Position numbers and translations under genes: made by a program | Part shown: positions 12,132 to 20,911 of the stretch, piece by piece | How positions within the stretch are numbered: position 1 is the stretch's first letter | How the letters are laid out: each line of letters starts with the position of its first letter | The notes under the pieces: model-generated | The model's input: the letters and a program-made list of their open reading frames with translations, nothing else | What the model was told of the DNA's origin: nothing | Database searches by the model: none | Assembly: GCF_036075115.1 (NCBI RefSeq) | Contig: NZ_CP107958.1 | Span: 620,001 to 684,000, forward strand | Reading direction: 5' to 3' | Length of the DNA: 64,000 bases | DNA from: Streptomyces sp. NBC_00377 | GTDB taxonomy: Bacteria > Actinomycetota > Actinomycetes > Streptomycetales > Streptomycetaceae

Positions 12132-12710
12132 AGTGCTACCGCCGTGCAGTCCCTGGGCATCCCCGTCATGGTCGGCGGCGCCGCCTTCGGCCCGGACGGC
12201 CGCCATGCCCGCCTCATCCAGGCGGACGCCTGGGCCCCCGACGCGCGCGCCGCCGCGGACCTCCTGGAACGCGGCCTGACCACGCACCGGGCGCAGCAAC
12301 GGCAGCAGATCGACGACCTGCCCCATCTCGCCGATCAGGAGTACACCTTCATCAGACGGAGCCGCACCGTCCTGGTCCGGCAGTCGCTGGCCGTCATGGA
12401 GGAACGCTGGCCGGCCATGCGGTCGTACAGCACGGCGCAGCGCGAACGCACCGCCGAGGACGTCGCCCACATCGTGGATTTTCTCGCCACCACCCTCTAC
12501 GTCGACGACGCGGCCCTGTTCACGACGTTCATCACCTGGACAGCCGACATCCTCACCGCCCGCCAGGTGCCCGCGTTGAGCCTGCGCCTGGGGCTGGACA
12601 TCCTGGCCGGGCAACTGCACGACCACCCCCGCGCCCTCACCTTCCTCGCGGCCGCGGCCGGCGCCCTGCCCTCGACGCCGACTCGCCCCGGTCCGGGAAT
12701 CACCGCGTGA
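12132..12710 (+). pseudogene. 3' fragment of a cobalamin (B12)-binding-domain protein gene
   Basis: From ATAVQSLGIPVMVGGAAFG onward the sequence matches the second half of a B12-binding Rossmann domain and its C-terminal helical region (DARAAADLLERGLTTHRAQQ, VMEERWPAMRSYSTAQRERT, VAHIVDFLATTLYVDDAALF) and ends at a normal stop. The N-terminal half, with the expected DxHxxG cobalamin-ligand motif, is absent. The fragment abuts the PAS/GAF remnant with no start codon or ribosome site, so the join at about 12131 is most likely a deletion or recombination junction. Where open it preserves codon bias, which suggests a recent event. Confidence 0.6.
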
Positions 12711-12801
12711 GAACCCGTCTGCCGGCCGAGTTCTCCGTGACCGTCCAGCCGGCAGGCGCCGGCCCGGGTCGGCCGGCCGCGGCGATCCGCGCCGTTCATG
12801 T

Positions 12802-15800
12802 TCATCCGGCGTTGAAGCGGTAGGACCCCGCCCGGGCCCGGTAGACCTTGTAGGCGGCGCCGCCTGACGTGTCGTCGCGGACGAAGGCCACACCCCGGGG
12901 CGCGGTGACGGGCTTGTCCTGGGTGGGAACCCAGATCTCGGCGTCCGTGTTGTACGGGACGGTGACCGCGAAGTCGATCCGGCCGTCAGCGCGGCGGCGC
13001 CACTGCGAGGACACCCTGCCGCGCACCGTGTCGATCGAGGCGCTGACGTGGTCGAGGGTCGCCGGTGACAGGTCGGTGTCCTCGGTGTTGTCCGGGACGC
13101 GGCTGTTGACCGCGGCCGAGGGGATGCGGGGGCGGATGCGCAGCGTCTCGTAGGCGGCCGAGGTCGGTCTGATACCGGCCAGTGACTGGTAGAACCAGGT
13201 GGCCACGTTGGAGCGGTAGTGGTGGTCGACGGAGAGCCGGTCGGTCCACTGCTCCCACAGCGAGGTCGCGCCCTTGGCGATCTGGTGGACGTAGCCGGGG
13301 ACACCGGTCCGGGTGACGGCCTTGAGGGCGATGTCCGTGTAGCCGTGGTCGCTGAGGATGTTGAACTCGTAGCGCGAGCCGTACATGTCGTTCTGGATGT
13401 GCTGGTCCGCGGCCACGATGCGATCGGCGAGCAGCTTGGCGAGGGCCTTCCTGTTCTCCGCGAGGGATCCGGTGCCGGCGAGGTGGCGGGGGTCGCCGGC
13501 GCCGAGGTCCGAGCCGGGGACCAGGTCGAAGGCGATGGCCAGGGCGTTCTCGTTGGAGATGCTGCCCCGGGTGAAGCAGCCCTTGTCCGTGTCCCAGTAG
13601 TGCGCGATGAACGCCCGGCGGAGTGTGCCCGCCAACCGCGCGTAGTGGGCGGCGCGTTCGGTACGGCCCAGACCGCGGCCCACCTCGTCCATGTAGTCGC
13701 AGAAGTGGATGTAGAAGGCGAGGCTGATGACGGCGTTGCTGCCGGGCGCCTCGGCTCCGGAGTAGGCACCGAGCGAGGCTTCGAACGTGTAGTCGTTCTC
13801 GGGGGTGAACAGTGTCTCGTAGTACTTCAGGAGCGTGTCCTGGTGGTCGTACAGCTCGGCGAACAGGCTGCTGTTGCCGTAGTACGTGTACAGCTCTCTC
13901 GGAATGACGAAGTACGCCGAGTCCCAGGCCGGCACCGCCTTCCACGCGGCGTTCCAGCCGGGGGTGCGGTCGTAGCCGTAACCGCCCTTGGCTACGGGGA
14001 CGAACATGGGCAGCTGGCCGGTGGAGATCTGGGTGTCGGGGAAGTGGCGCAGGTAGGTGGTGAGGACGCCGTTGACGTCCCAGGTGAGGGACTCGGACTC
14101 GGAGCTGGCCATGGCGTCGCCGGTCCAGCCGTTCTTCTCCCGGGACGGCGTGTCGGTGGGCTTTTGCACCAGGTTGTTCCGCTCGGCCCACTCCAGATTG
14201 CGCTGGAGACGGTTGAGGAGGGCGTTGTCCGTGGTGAAGGTGCCGGTGCGGGTGAAGCCGGTGCGGGCGACGCCGACGGTCAGCAGATCGGCGTCCCGCT
14301 CCGGGTCGGGCTCGCGGCCCAGGACCGCTTCGAGGTTCATGACCTCCAGGTAGCGGAAGCCGAAGTGACTGAACTGCTGCTCCCAGGTCTGCGCCGACTG
14401 CGCGCCGAGGGTGTAGTAGTGCGTCTGGAGGTTGGCGTCGTGCTGGAAGTTCTCCTCCTCGACGGAGAGCGGGGAGCCGGCCGAGCCGTCGCCTGCGACG
14501 ATCCGGTTGCCGCCGCGGACGCGCAGGGTGACGCCGGCTGCGCCGGGGCGTATGCCGGTCAGCCGGAGCCGGACGAGGCCCGTCAGGATCTGGCCGTAGT
14601 CCAGGACCCAGGTTCCCGAGCCGGGAGCCGACTCGGTGATCGAGACCGGGCGGAGCGTCCGGTCCACGAGCACCGGTTCCGCCTCGTGGGCCCGCAGCAC
14701 GGCGGGTTCGAAGCCCTCGGGGATCGTCGTGGCGGGAAGCGCGCCGTGGTACTTCGGCGCGGGGCCGGAGCAACTGCCCGGCGGGATCAGCACGGTGGCG
14801 GGGCGCCAGTCGCGGCCGGTCGTGCGGTAGCCGGCCGAGCGCCACTCCCCCAGTTCCTCCGCGCGCCGGGCGTCGTACTTCTCGCCGGAGTACACGGAGT
14901 CGAACGTGGTGGGGCCGTCCGCAGCGAGCCAGTCCTCGTCGGTGACCAATGTGATGACCGAGCCGTCGGCGCAGGTCACGACGAGCTTGGCGCGCAGACG
15001 GGGCTGGCCCGCGTAGGGGGCGAGCTGCCAGTACCACTCCTGGGGTGTCGTCACCCCGTACCAGCCGCGTCCCAGTTCGGCGGCCAGCACGTTCTGCCCG
15101 CCGGCCCGCAGCAGCGCGGTGACGTCGAAGGTGTCGTAGAGGACCGTGCGGTCGTAGGTGCTCTGGTCGGTGAGCAGCCGGGGCACGTTGGTGCGGCCGC
15201 GGTCGGCCCGCTTGCCGTCGACGGTGAGCGCATCGCCGTTGACGGTGAAGGTGACGTTGCCCGCGGCGCTCAGGTGCAACCGGGCCCTGGCGATGCGGCG
15301 CCCGCGGGGCAGAGTGAACGCGCGGCGCAGCACCGGGGCCGGGTTGGCGATCGGCAGCACACTGTTCTTGGACGGGATGAAGGGGTTCTTCGGCGGGAAG
15401 GTCAGGCCGGCGAGGGTGCCGATGCCGTTCTCGAACGGGTTGGCGCCCTTGGTCAGGTCGGCGGAGAAGTCCCGGGCGCCGGTGCCGGTCACCTTCACGC
15501 TGCGGACGGTGGCGGAGGTGCCGCCGCCGAACCCGAAGCTGCCGTGCCGTCGTATCTGGTCGCCGGTGAGCGTACGGCTGTCCACCTGGACGCCGTTGAC
15601 GGTGGTGGTCACGGTGAGCCCGCTGACGGCGACCGCCACCGTGTGGTCGCGGCCGGCCCAGGTGTCCTTGGTCAGCCCGGTGGAGGCGGGCAGGGTGACC
15701 GTTCCGACCGGGACGCTGCGGGTGCCGGCGACGGTGGGGTTGGTCTCGCTCTGGGGGTCGTAGTGGTCGACGCCCCAGTCGGGTTCGGATGTGCCGTCGT

Positions 15801-16500
15801 CCACCCAGGTGTTGCCGGCGTAGTGGCTGGTCCTCATGACCAGCTGCATGTCGTCGCCGCTCTGCCGGACGGTCCAGTTGAGGCCCTCGCCCCAGGTCTT
15901 GCCGATGGGTTCGGCGCGCAGGAGCAGGGACAGGCCGCCCGCGGTGTCGGAACCGCCGCGGAAGACGACGGTCGCGGTGAGGTCCTTCCAGTCGTGGTCC
16001 TGTGCGTCACGGCCGCCGATCCACCGCGCGCCCGACCAGTCCTTCTCCCCTTTCAGCAGCCCGGTCTCCCATGTCGCGGGCTCGCTCCAAGCGCCGAGTG
16101 CGCCCTTTTCGTCCCAGGTCCGCACCCGCCAGAAGTACGCCTGTTCCGACCGCAGCGCACTGCCCCGGTAGGCCACCTCGGTGCTGTTCGAACCGGCCAC
16201 CCTGCCGCTGCGCCAGACGTCAGCCGCGTCGGGCGCCGTGCCGACCTGGATCTCGTACGCGGTCTGCCTGGCCACCGGAGGAACCCAGCTGAACGCCGGC
16301 GCGGTCTGCGTGCCCAGGGGCGCGATGCGGGAGTTGACCTGCGGGTCCACGGGCGCGGTACCCCGCCTGTCTGGCGCTGCCGCGCTCGCCGCCGCGGCGT
16401 TCGGGGCGGCGCTCAGCGGCAGCGACGCCCCGGCTGCCGCGGCCGTCATGATGCCGAGCAGGTGTCGGCGGCTCAACGCACTTCTGTGATCCTCGGCCAC
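12802..16500 (-). CDS. Secreted GH78 alpha-L-rhamnosidase
   Basis: The 1232-residue enzyme should release terminal L-rhamnose from plant polysaccharides or glycosides outside the cell. GTG at 16500 follows GAAAGGA. The N-terminus carries a twin-arginine-type signal (SRRHLLGIMTAAAAG, then an AAA-rich cleavage zone). The order is a fibronectin-like domain (QVNSRIAPLG to WETGLL), large beta domains, then the catalytic (alpha/alpha)6 barrel with DTPSREKNGWTGD. Asp783, Glu788 and Asp795 have exactly the spacing of the acid triad of characterised GH78 enzymes, and Glu1083 in SLWEQW fits the second carboxylate. A TetR gene is divergent upstream, and LacI- and TetR-like operator palindromes lie between them. 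Start codons further upstream were rejected for lack of a ribosome site. Confidence 0.93.
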   Translation of the reverse strand: MAEDHRSALSRRHLLGIMTAAAAGASLPLSAAPNAAAASAAAPDRRGTAPVDPQVNSRIAPLGTQTAPAFSWVPPVARQTAYEIQVGTAPDAADVWRSGRVAGSNSTEVAYRGSALRSEQAYFWRVRTWDEKGALGAWSEPATWETGLLKGEKDWSGARWIGGRDAQDHDWKDLTATVVFRGGSDTAGGLSLLLRAEPIGKTWGEGLNWTVRQSGDDMQLVMRTSHYAGNTWVDDGTSEPDWGVDHYDPQSETNPTVAGTRSVPVGTVTLPASTGLTKDTWAGRDHTVAVAVSGLTVTTTVNGVQVDSRTLTGDQIRRHGSFGFGGGTSATVRSVKVTGTGARDFSADLTKGANPFENGIGTLAGLTFPPKNPFIPSKNSVLPIANPAPVLRRAFTLPRGRRIARARLHLSAAGNVTFTVNGDALTVDGKRADRGRTNVPRLLTDQSTYDRTVLYDTFDVTALLRAGGQNVLAAELGRGWYGVTTPQEWYWQLAPYAGQPRLRAKLVVTCADGSVITLVTDEDWLAADGPTTFDSVYSGEKYDARRAEELGEWRSAGYRTTGRDWRPATVLIPPGSCSGPAPKYHGALPATTIPEGFEPAVLRAHEAEPVLVDRTLRPVSITESAPGSGTWVLDYGQILTGLVRLRLTGIRPGAAGVTLRVRGGNRIVAGDGSAGSPLSVEEENFQHDANLQTHYYTLGAQSAQTWEQQFSHFGFRYLEVMNLEAVLGREPDPERDADLLTVGVARTGFTRTGTFTTDNALLNRLQRNLEWAERNNLVQKPTDTPSREKNGWTGDAMASSESESLTWDVNGVLTTYLRHFPDTQISTGQLPMFVPVAKGGYGYDRTPGWNAAWKAVPAWDSAYFVIPRELYTYYGNSSLFAELYDHQDTLLKYYETLFTPENDYTFEASLGAYSGAEAPGSNAVISLAFYIHFCDYMDEVGRGLGRTERAAHYARLAGTLRRAFIAHYWDTDKGCFTRGSISNENALAIAFDLVPGSDLGAGDPRHLAGTGSLAENRKALAKLLADRIVAADQHIQNDMYGSRYEFNILSDHGYTDIALKAVTRTGVPGYVHQIAKGATSLWEQWTDRLSVDHHYRSNVATWFYQSLAGIRPTSAAYETLRIRPRIPSAAVNSRVPDNTEDTDLSPATLDHVSASIDTVRGRVSSQWRRRADGRIDFAVTVPYNTDAEIWVPTQDKPVTAPRGVAFVRDDTSGGAAYKVYRARAGSYRFNAG

Positions 16501-16563
16501 GGTTCGGATTCCTTTCGTGAGCGCACACGCGCTGGAACAGGGGTGTCCCTCCCCCGCAAGGCG

Positions 16564-16577
16564 TTGAATCGTTTCAA
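16564..16577. promoter_or_regulatory. LacI-type operator palindrome upstream of the rhamnosidase gene
   Basis: TTGAATCGTTTCAA is a 14-bp palindrome (TTGAA-N4-TTCAA with central CG), the form typical of LacI/GalR-family sites. It lies 64 bp upstream of the rhamnosidase start. A second small palindrome, TTCCAAGTGGAA, follows at 16582-16593. Control by a sugar-responsive repressor encoded elsewhere is inferred. Confidence 0.55.
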
Positions 16578-16801
16578 TACCTTCCAAGTGGAAAGCTTAC
16601 GAACACCATCGGCCGAAACACAATGATTCTGAGCCGACGACGCTCACGCCGTACGCCTCACCGGCCCTGCACCTCACCGGCCGGCCGCCGAAGACCCCGG
16701 CCGCCCGGGGCAGTTCGCGCGCATCGACCACGGACGCCACCTCCGGCCCGCCACCCCGGGCCTTAGCATTCGATCCGGTGCGCGAGAAGCGAACAAATTA
16801 C

Positions 16802-16813
16802 TACCATATGGTA
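16802..16813. promoter_or_regulatory. Probable TetR operator
   Basis: TACCATATGGTA is a perfect 12-bp palindrome in an AT-rich patch (16794-16820) 68 bp upstream of the tetR start. Its position and symmetry fit autoregulation by the adjacent TetR protein, possibly also acting on the divergent rhamnosidase gene. Confidence 0.55.
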
Positions 16814-16880
16814 TGTTTTTGGGCTCAGCTGCTGCGCAGAACCGTGCCGTACCGGCATCTACGAGGAGAGTGAGCGCACC

Positions 16881-17489
16881 GTGGCTGAGCCAAAGGCGCG
16901 GGGGCCGTACGCCAAGACAGCAGCCCGCAAGGCCGAGATCGTACGAGCGGCACGCGACAGCTTCGCCGAGAACGGCTACGCCAATGCCTCCCTGCGAGAC
17001 ATCGCCGAGCGAGCCGGCATCACGCACGCCGGCCTCCTGCACCACTTCCGCAACAAGGACGAACTCCTCACCGAGGTGCTCGCCCGCCGTGACGCGGAGG
17101 AATGGCGGCAGGGCCTGGAGGAGGTGGAAGGACCGCACCAGCTCGCCCCCTATCTCGGCGGTCTCATGCGCCACCACCAGCAGGCGCCGGAGCTGATGCG
17201 CCTGTGGATCGAGCTCGCCGCGGCCGCCTCACGCCCGGATCATCCCGCCCACACCTACTTCGTCGAGCGCTACGAGCGCGGGCGCATCCAGTTCGCCGAC
17301 GGCCTCGACGACGAGACCGCCCGCGGCAGTCTGCGGGAAAGCATCAGCCCCGAGAGCGCGGCGGTCCTCTTCCACGCCGTACTCAACGGGCTCCAGTTGC
17401 AGTGGGTTCTCGACCAGGACCTCGACATCGTCGGGCCCGTCACCGACTTCGTACGCCTGCTCTTCGACGACGGCCACGCCGACGAGTGA
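16881..17489 (+). CDS. TetR-family transcriptional regulator
   Basis: The 202-residue regulator has an N-terminal TetR helix-turn-helix: IVRAARDSFAENGYANASLR, DIAERAGITHAGLLHHFRNK, DELLTEVLARRD. The ligand-binding half is helical and typical in length. GTG at 16881 has AGGAGAG upstream. It is divergent from the GH78 rhamnosidase gene across a 380-bp gap containing a perfect palindrome, so it most likely represses itself and perhaps the rhamnosidase in response to a plant-derived ligand. That role is inference. Confidence 0.92.
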   Translation: MAEPKARGPYAKTAARKAEIVRAARDSFAENGYANASLRDIAERAGITHAGLLHHFRNKDELLTEVLARRDAEEWRQGLEEVEGPHQLAPYLGGLMRHHQQAPELMRLWIELAAAASRPDHPAHTYFVERYERGRIQFADGLDDETARGSLRESISPESAAVLFHAVLNGLQLQWVLDQDLDIVGPVTDFVRLLFDDGHADE

Positions 17490-17709
17490 GCGCATGCCAC
17501 CGTGCAGGACGGGCCGCCTGCCCAGGTGAACAGCGGTGCCCCTCCCGCCGTATACGACGAGGTGAACGCCCGTGACCTCCACCCGCCGGCTCGTCCGCGA
17601 CGAACGGCCGGACCGCCCGAGGCGCTCGGCGCGCGGCGTGACCTCGCTGACCGGGCGTCGTCGACGGCCGGGCGTACGGCGCCCGGCCTACGGGGGATGA
17701 TGGGCGACC

Positions 17710-18522
17710 GTGCCACCTGATCACCCGCGCGGACACCGGAAACATGCCGGAGCAGACCGGCCCGGCCGCACGGGAGCGTGCGCGCGGGCCGGTCTGTTCG
17801 CCGTGCTCGGCACCGTGCTCGCCGTTTTCGGCCACCACGCGGTCGCCGAAGGCACGGTGCCCTGGCGACTGGTGACCGTCCTGGTCGTGGCGCAGTTCGC
17901 GGCGGTCCGGCCGCTCGCACGACGCCGTTACGGCCCGGCGGCGACCGTCGGGACCACGCTGGCGATGCAAGGGGTGCTGCACCTCGCGCTGGCCTGCGCC
18001 GACGGCGACACCCCGAGGGGCGCCTCCCCCGGGCCCACCATGCATGCCGGGCACATGGCCGCGACGACCGGGGACGGCCACGCCTGGCATCACGCCGGCG
18101 CGGCGATGACCACGCTGCACACGACCGCCGCTGTGGTCGTGGCCTGGCTGCTGCACCGGGCGGACACACGGATGACGGCGGCGCTCGACGCGCTGCGCAC
18201 ACTCGCCAGGGCCGCCGCGGCCGCTCTGGTCCAGTTGCCGCCGTCGACGAGCGCCGCTCACGACCCGGTGACGGGCCGGCTGCCTCGCCGGTGGACCGGC
18301 GTGTTCCTCGAAGCGGTCGCGCAGGCACGGCAGGAGGCACTGGAGCACGCGGTGGTGCGCAGGGGACCGCCGCGACGGGAGCACTCTTCGGTCCTTCACC
18401 GGCCCCGGTGTCCGCGGGGCCGGATTCTCCCGTATCCGCAAGGAGTTGCCCTGTGTCCACGCCCACCCGTCCGTCGGCGCGTACCGGCCGTCGTCTCGTC
18501 CTCGCCGCCGCCGTCGCGCTGA
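17710..18522 (+). CDS. Integral membrane protein of the YcnI locus, with run-on C-terminus
   Basis: GTG at 17710 opens a protein with hydrophobic segments at AGLFAVLGTVLAVFGHHAVA, LVTVLVVAQFAAV, VGTTLAMQGVLHLALACA and TLHTTAAVVVAWLLHRA, plus a Met/His-rich loop (TMHAGHMAATTGDGHAWHH) that may bind copper. Streptomycetes often place such a protein next to YcnI, which supports a metal-related role. After about residue 215 the sequence becomes Pro/Arg-rich and unlike a membrane protein, and the ORF runs 70 nt into the ycnI coding region. The natural stop has probably been lost by a small frame change near 18360. The function of the membrane part is not established. Confidence 0.65.
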   Translation: MPPDHPRGHRKHAGADRPGRTGACARAGLFAVLGTVLAVFGHHAVAEGTVPWRLVTVLVVAQFAAVRPLARRRYGPAATVGTTLAMQGVLHLALACADGDTPRGASPGPTMHAGHMAATTGDGHAWHHAGAAMTTLHTTAAVVVAWLLHRADTRMTAALDALRTLARAAAAALVQLPPSTSAAHDPVTGRLPRRWTGVFLEAVAQARQEALEHAVVRRGPPRREHSSVLHRPRCPRGRILPYPQGVALCPRPPVRRRVPAVVSSSPPPSR

Positions 18523-19220
18523 CGGCCGGCCTCGCCCTGGCCACCCCGGCCGCCGCGCACGCCGAGGTCGAGGCCGACAAGCCCCAGGCCCTGGCCGAGA
18601 ACGTCACCCTGAGCTTCGTGTCCGAGGCCGAGTCCGAGGCCGCCGGCTTCACCGAACTGCGCGTCGTCCTGCCCGAGGGGATCGTCCCCGCGGACGTCAC
18701 CCTCGGCGAGGGCCCCAAGGGCTGGAAGTTCACAGCCACCAAGGACGGCTACACCGTCGCCGGCCCGGCGCTGAAGGCCGGTGTCGACGCCGAGCACAAG
18801 ATCAGGATCCGGCAGCTGCCGGACGCCGAGGAGCTAGCGTTCAAGACCGTCGAGACCTACAGCGACGGGGAGATCTCCCGCTGGATCGAACTGCCCGCGG
18901 ACGGCAAGGAGGCCGAGCAGCCTGCGCCGCTTCTGAAGCTGAAGGCCGCGGCCCCCGGCGCCAAGGCGGTCGGTCCCAGCCCCACGGCGGCGCAGAGCGC
19001 GACAGCCGGTGCGGCCGCCCCCACTCCCTCCGCCGCCGCTCCCTCCGCCGCCGCGAGCGCGGCGGACACCTCGTCGGCTGCCGCTGACACTGCCTCCGAC
19101 GAGGAGAGCGGCATGTCGTCCGCCACCCTGGTCACCGGCATCGTCGTCGTCCTGCTCGTGCTCGGCGGCGGAGCCTGGTGGCTGCTCAGGCGCCGGACCG
19201 CCTCCTCCGGCGAGAGCTGA
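18453..19220 (+). CDS. ycnI: YcnI-family (DUF1775) exported copper-associated protein
   Basis: GTG at 18453 follows AAGGAG with a 7-nt spacer. The 255-residue protein has a Sec signal (RRLVLAAAVALTAGLALATP, cleaved at AAA-HAEVE), so the mature protein begins with the His that coordinates Cu(II) in characterised YcnI. The DUF1775 beta domain follows (NVTLSFVSEAESEAAGFTEL, VVLPEGIVPADVTLGEGPKG). Then come an Ala/Pro/Ser-rich stalk, a C-terminal transmembrane helix (LVTGIVVVLLVLGGGAWWLL) and Arg residues, giving a surface-anchored copper protein. The preceding membrane protein has a His/Met-rich loop. A strong hairpin terminator follows the stop. Confidence 0.9.
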   Translation: MSTPTRPSARTGRRLVLAAAVALTAGLALATPAAAHAEVEADKPQALAENVTLSFVSEAESEAAGFTELRVVLPEGIVPADVTLGEGPKGWKFTATKDGYTVAGPALKAGVDAEHKIRIRQLPDAEELAFKTVETYSDGEISRWIELPADGKEAEQPAPLLKLKAAAPGAKAVGPSPTAAQSATAGAAAPTPSAAAPSAAASAADTSSAAADTASDEESGMSSATLVTGIVVVLLVLGGGAWWLLRRRTASSGES

Positions 19221-19228
19221 CGTACGCC

Positions 19229-19270
19229 GTAGGCGCCCGGGGCGGCACGGCCGCTGCCCCGGGCGCCTAC
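19229..19270 (+). terminator. Hairpin terminator after ycnI
   Basis: A perfect 15-bp stem (19229-19243 with 19256-19270, GTAGGCGCCCGGGGC and its complement) closes a 12-nt loop starting 9 nt after the ycnI stop. No U-run follows, as is usual in streptomycetes. Confidence 0.8.
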
Positions 19271-19387
19271 GGGCACACCGAGAACGTGCGAGCGCCGTCC
19301 GGGAAACACGGCGCACTCCCGGCGCCCCCGGACGGGCGCTCCCGGAGCCCCGGACGCGGGGAGCCGGCCGTCCGGTCAGTCCTGGCT

Positions 19388-19516
19388 TCACTTCTCGGCG
19401 CGCGCGACCGCCTCCGCGAGGAGGGCGGCGACCACGTCGGTACGGGACGGGTGCGGTGAGTACCCGGGCTGCTGGCGATGCCCGGCCGGGCCGGGCAGAT
19501 GTACCCGCGTGGCCAC
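19388..19516 (-). other. Possible 42-codon ORF or gene tail
   Basis: A minus-strand frame from GTG 19516 ends in SRTDVVAALLAEAVARAEK. This looks like the amphipathic end of a real protein, but the part before it is Pro/Gly-rich and no ribosome site is evident. It may be the decayed tail of a lost gene or chance. The rest of 19271-19645 shows no gene. Confidence 0.2.
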
Positions 19517-19645
19517 CGCGCCGACGGACCGCTCACGCCGCGCACCCACGGGGCGGCCCGCACCCCTCGAAAGGTGCGGGCCGCGTCCGCCAGTGCCCCG
19601 GTTCTGCGCGCGATCCTCGGATCGGCGCCGTGCCCGGACCGGTGC

Positions 19646-19993
19646 TCAGTGCCCGGATCCGTGCCGGCCGCCCAGCTGGTCGCGGTGGCGCGGGTCGCCC
19701 AGGAAGGTGTCCGGGTCGAAGACGGGTGCCGACTTGGCCTGCGCCTTCGTCCGGGACAGCTGCACGATGCGGGTGTCGTGGTCGATGCCCATGACGGCGT
19801 CCGACGCGATCACCACGTCCTTGCCCACGACCCACGGACCGGTGTGTACGACCAGGAACCGCGGTCCGAGGTCCCTGGAGTACTTGCTGACCTTGCCGAC
19901 GTGACCGTCCGTGGCGTCCACCTGGTAGCCGGTCAGGTCGTCGTCCGGGGTGTGGCCGGCGGTCGGCACGTGCTGTGCGGAGTGTCGGGTCAC
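19646..19993 (-). CDS. PRC-barrel domain protein
   Basis: The 115-residue protein has one PRC-barrel: LTGYQVDATDGHVGKVSKYS, LGPRFLVVHTGPWVVGKDVV and GIDHDTRIVQLSRTKAQAK. The domain is known from RimM and photosynthetic reaction-centre H subunits; stand-alone bacterial versions have no fixed role. GTG at 19993 has GGGAGGA with a 6-nt spacer, which decides the start although the frame is open further upstream. It is monocistronic and convergent with the ycnI unit. Confidence 0.88.
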   Translation of the reverse strand: MTRHSAQHVPTAGHTPDDDLTGYQVDATDGHVGKVSKYSRDLGPRFLVVHTGPWVVGKDVVIASDAVMGIDHDTRIVQLSRTKAQAKSAPVFDPDTFLGDPRHRDQLGGRHGSGH

Positions 19994-20476
19994 GATGTCC
20001 TCCCTGTCGTCCTGTTCCTGCGGGTGCCCGCTGAGGCGCACGGCAGACATGCGAGAGACAACGCGGCAGACAACGCGGCAGACATCCGACCGGCGTGCGG
20101 GCCCGTCGGCGCCCGGGTCGACGGCTACGCCGATGACACCCGTTCCGCGGGGTCGACGACGTCGCGACCCATGGGCGGCAGGTCGCCCGTCGCGTCGCTG
20201 CGCCGGGCGCCGTCGGGCCTCACGAACGGCGCGCGGCACCCGTGCGCAGGACTCGACCCGCGCCTCACCGCGCGGCACCGCCGTACCCTCGTCACACCGT
20301 CCACTCCCACAACATCCGAGGTCAGCGCGGTGCAGCGGTCCTCACCAGGGAGTTCGTCCAAGTCTCTGCGCGCGGTCCCACGCCCGCATAACGTGCGCTC
20401 ACCCGAACAGTTGAACCGCTCTCCCATTTTCGCCCGGTCCGCACCTGGGGCCCACGACCCGGTAGGAGACCTTGGG
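19994..20476. other. Intergenic region between PRC-barrel and DUF485 genes
   Basis: These 483 bp contain a short direct repeat (ACAACGCGGCAG twice, about 20058-20081) and must hold two divergent promoters, which I could not place with confidence. No gene was recognised. Confidence 0.3.
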
Positions 20477-20911
20477 ATGTCCTCCGACAGCTCGGAGTTA
20501 TACCCGGCGCGGCACCGGCCCGGACGCCACGCCTCCCCTGCCGCGCCTCCGCGGTGGGCCGTCCCCCAGGACGATGCCCGCCCTCCGACCAGCGACCGGT
20601 CCTGGACCGGCACACCTCGCGACCTGCGCCGTCTGCGCCGGGCCAGCCGCTGGCAGCGGCGCGTCGCCACGTTCGCCGCGCTCGGCTACTTCGCCGTCTT
20701 CCTGATCCTCACCGTCGAAGCGCCCGCCGTCATGACCCGCCCCGCACCGGGCGGCCTTCCCACCGGCCTCCTTCTGGCCCTGGTGCAACTGCCCGTCACC
20801 TGGCTGGCCGTGATCCTCTACGAGTACACCGCGCGCCGCTACGTCGACCCGCTGGCCCGGCGTGTGCACCGCCGGCCCGACCCCGCCCCGCACGAGGAGC
20901 CACGGCCGTGA
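20477..20911 (+). CDS. DUF485 membrane protein, partner of the symporter
   Basis: The 144-residue protein has a long Pro/Arg-rich N-terminus, then LRRLRRASRWQRRVATFAAL and two transmembrane helices (YFAVFLILTVEAPAV; LLLALVQLPVTWLAVILYEY) with a Tyr/Arg-rich cytosolic end (YTARRYVDPLARRV). That is the DUF485/YjcH pattern. ATG at 20477 is preceded by AGGAG. Its stop overlaps the GTG of the sodium:solute symporter (GTGA), the usual yjcH-actP arrangement, so it is likely an accessory subunit or assembly factor of that transporter. Confidence 0.88.
   Translation: MSSDSSELYPARHRPGRHASPAAPPRWAVPQDDARPPTSDRSWTGTPRDLRRLRRASRWQRRVATFAALGYFAVFLILTVEAPAVMTRPAPGGLPTGLLLALVQLPVTWLAVILYEYTARRYVDPLARRVHRRPDPAPHEEPRP

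Noticed and set aside
13219..16626. 1135-codon plus-strand ORF opposite the rhamnosidase gene
   Set aside because: Gly/Val/Ala-rich antisense of the conserved GH78 frame, without motifs or start signals.
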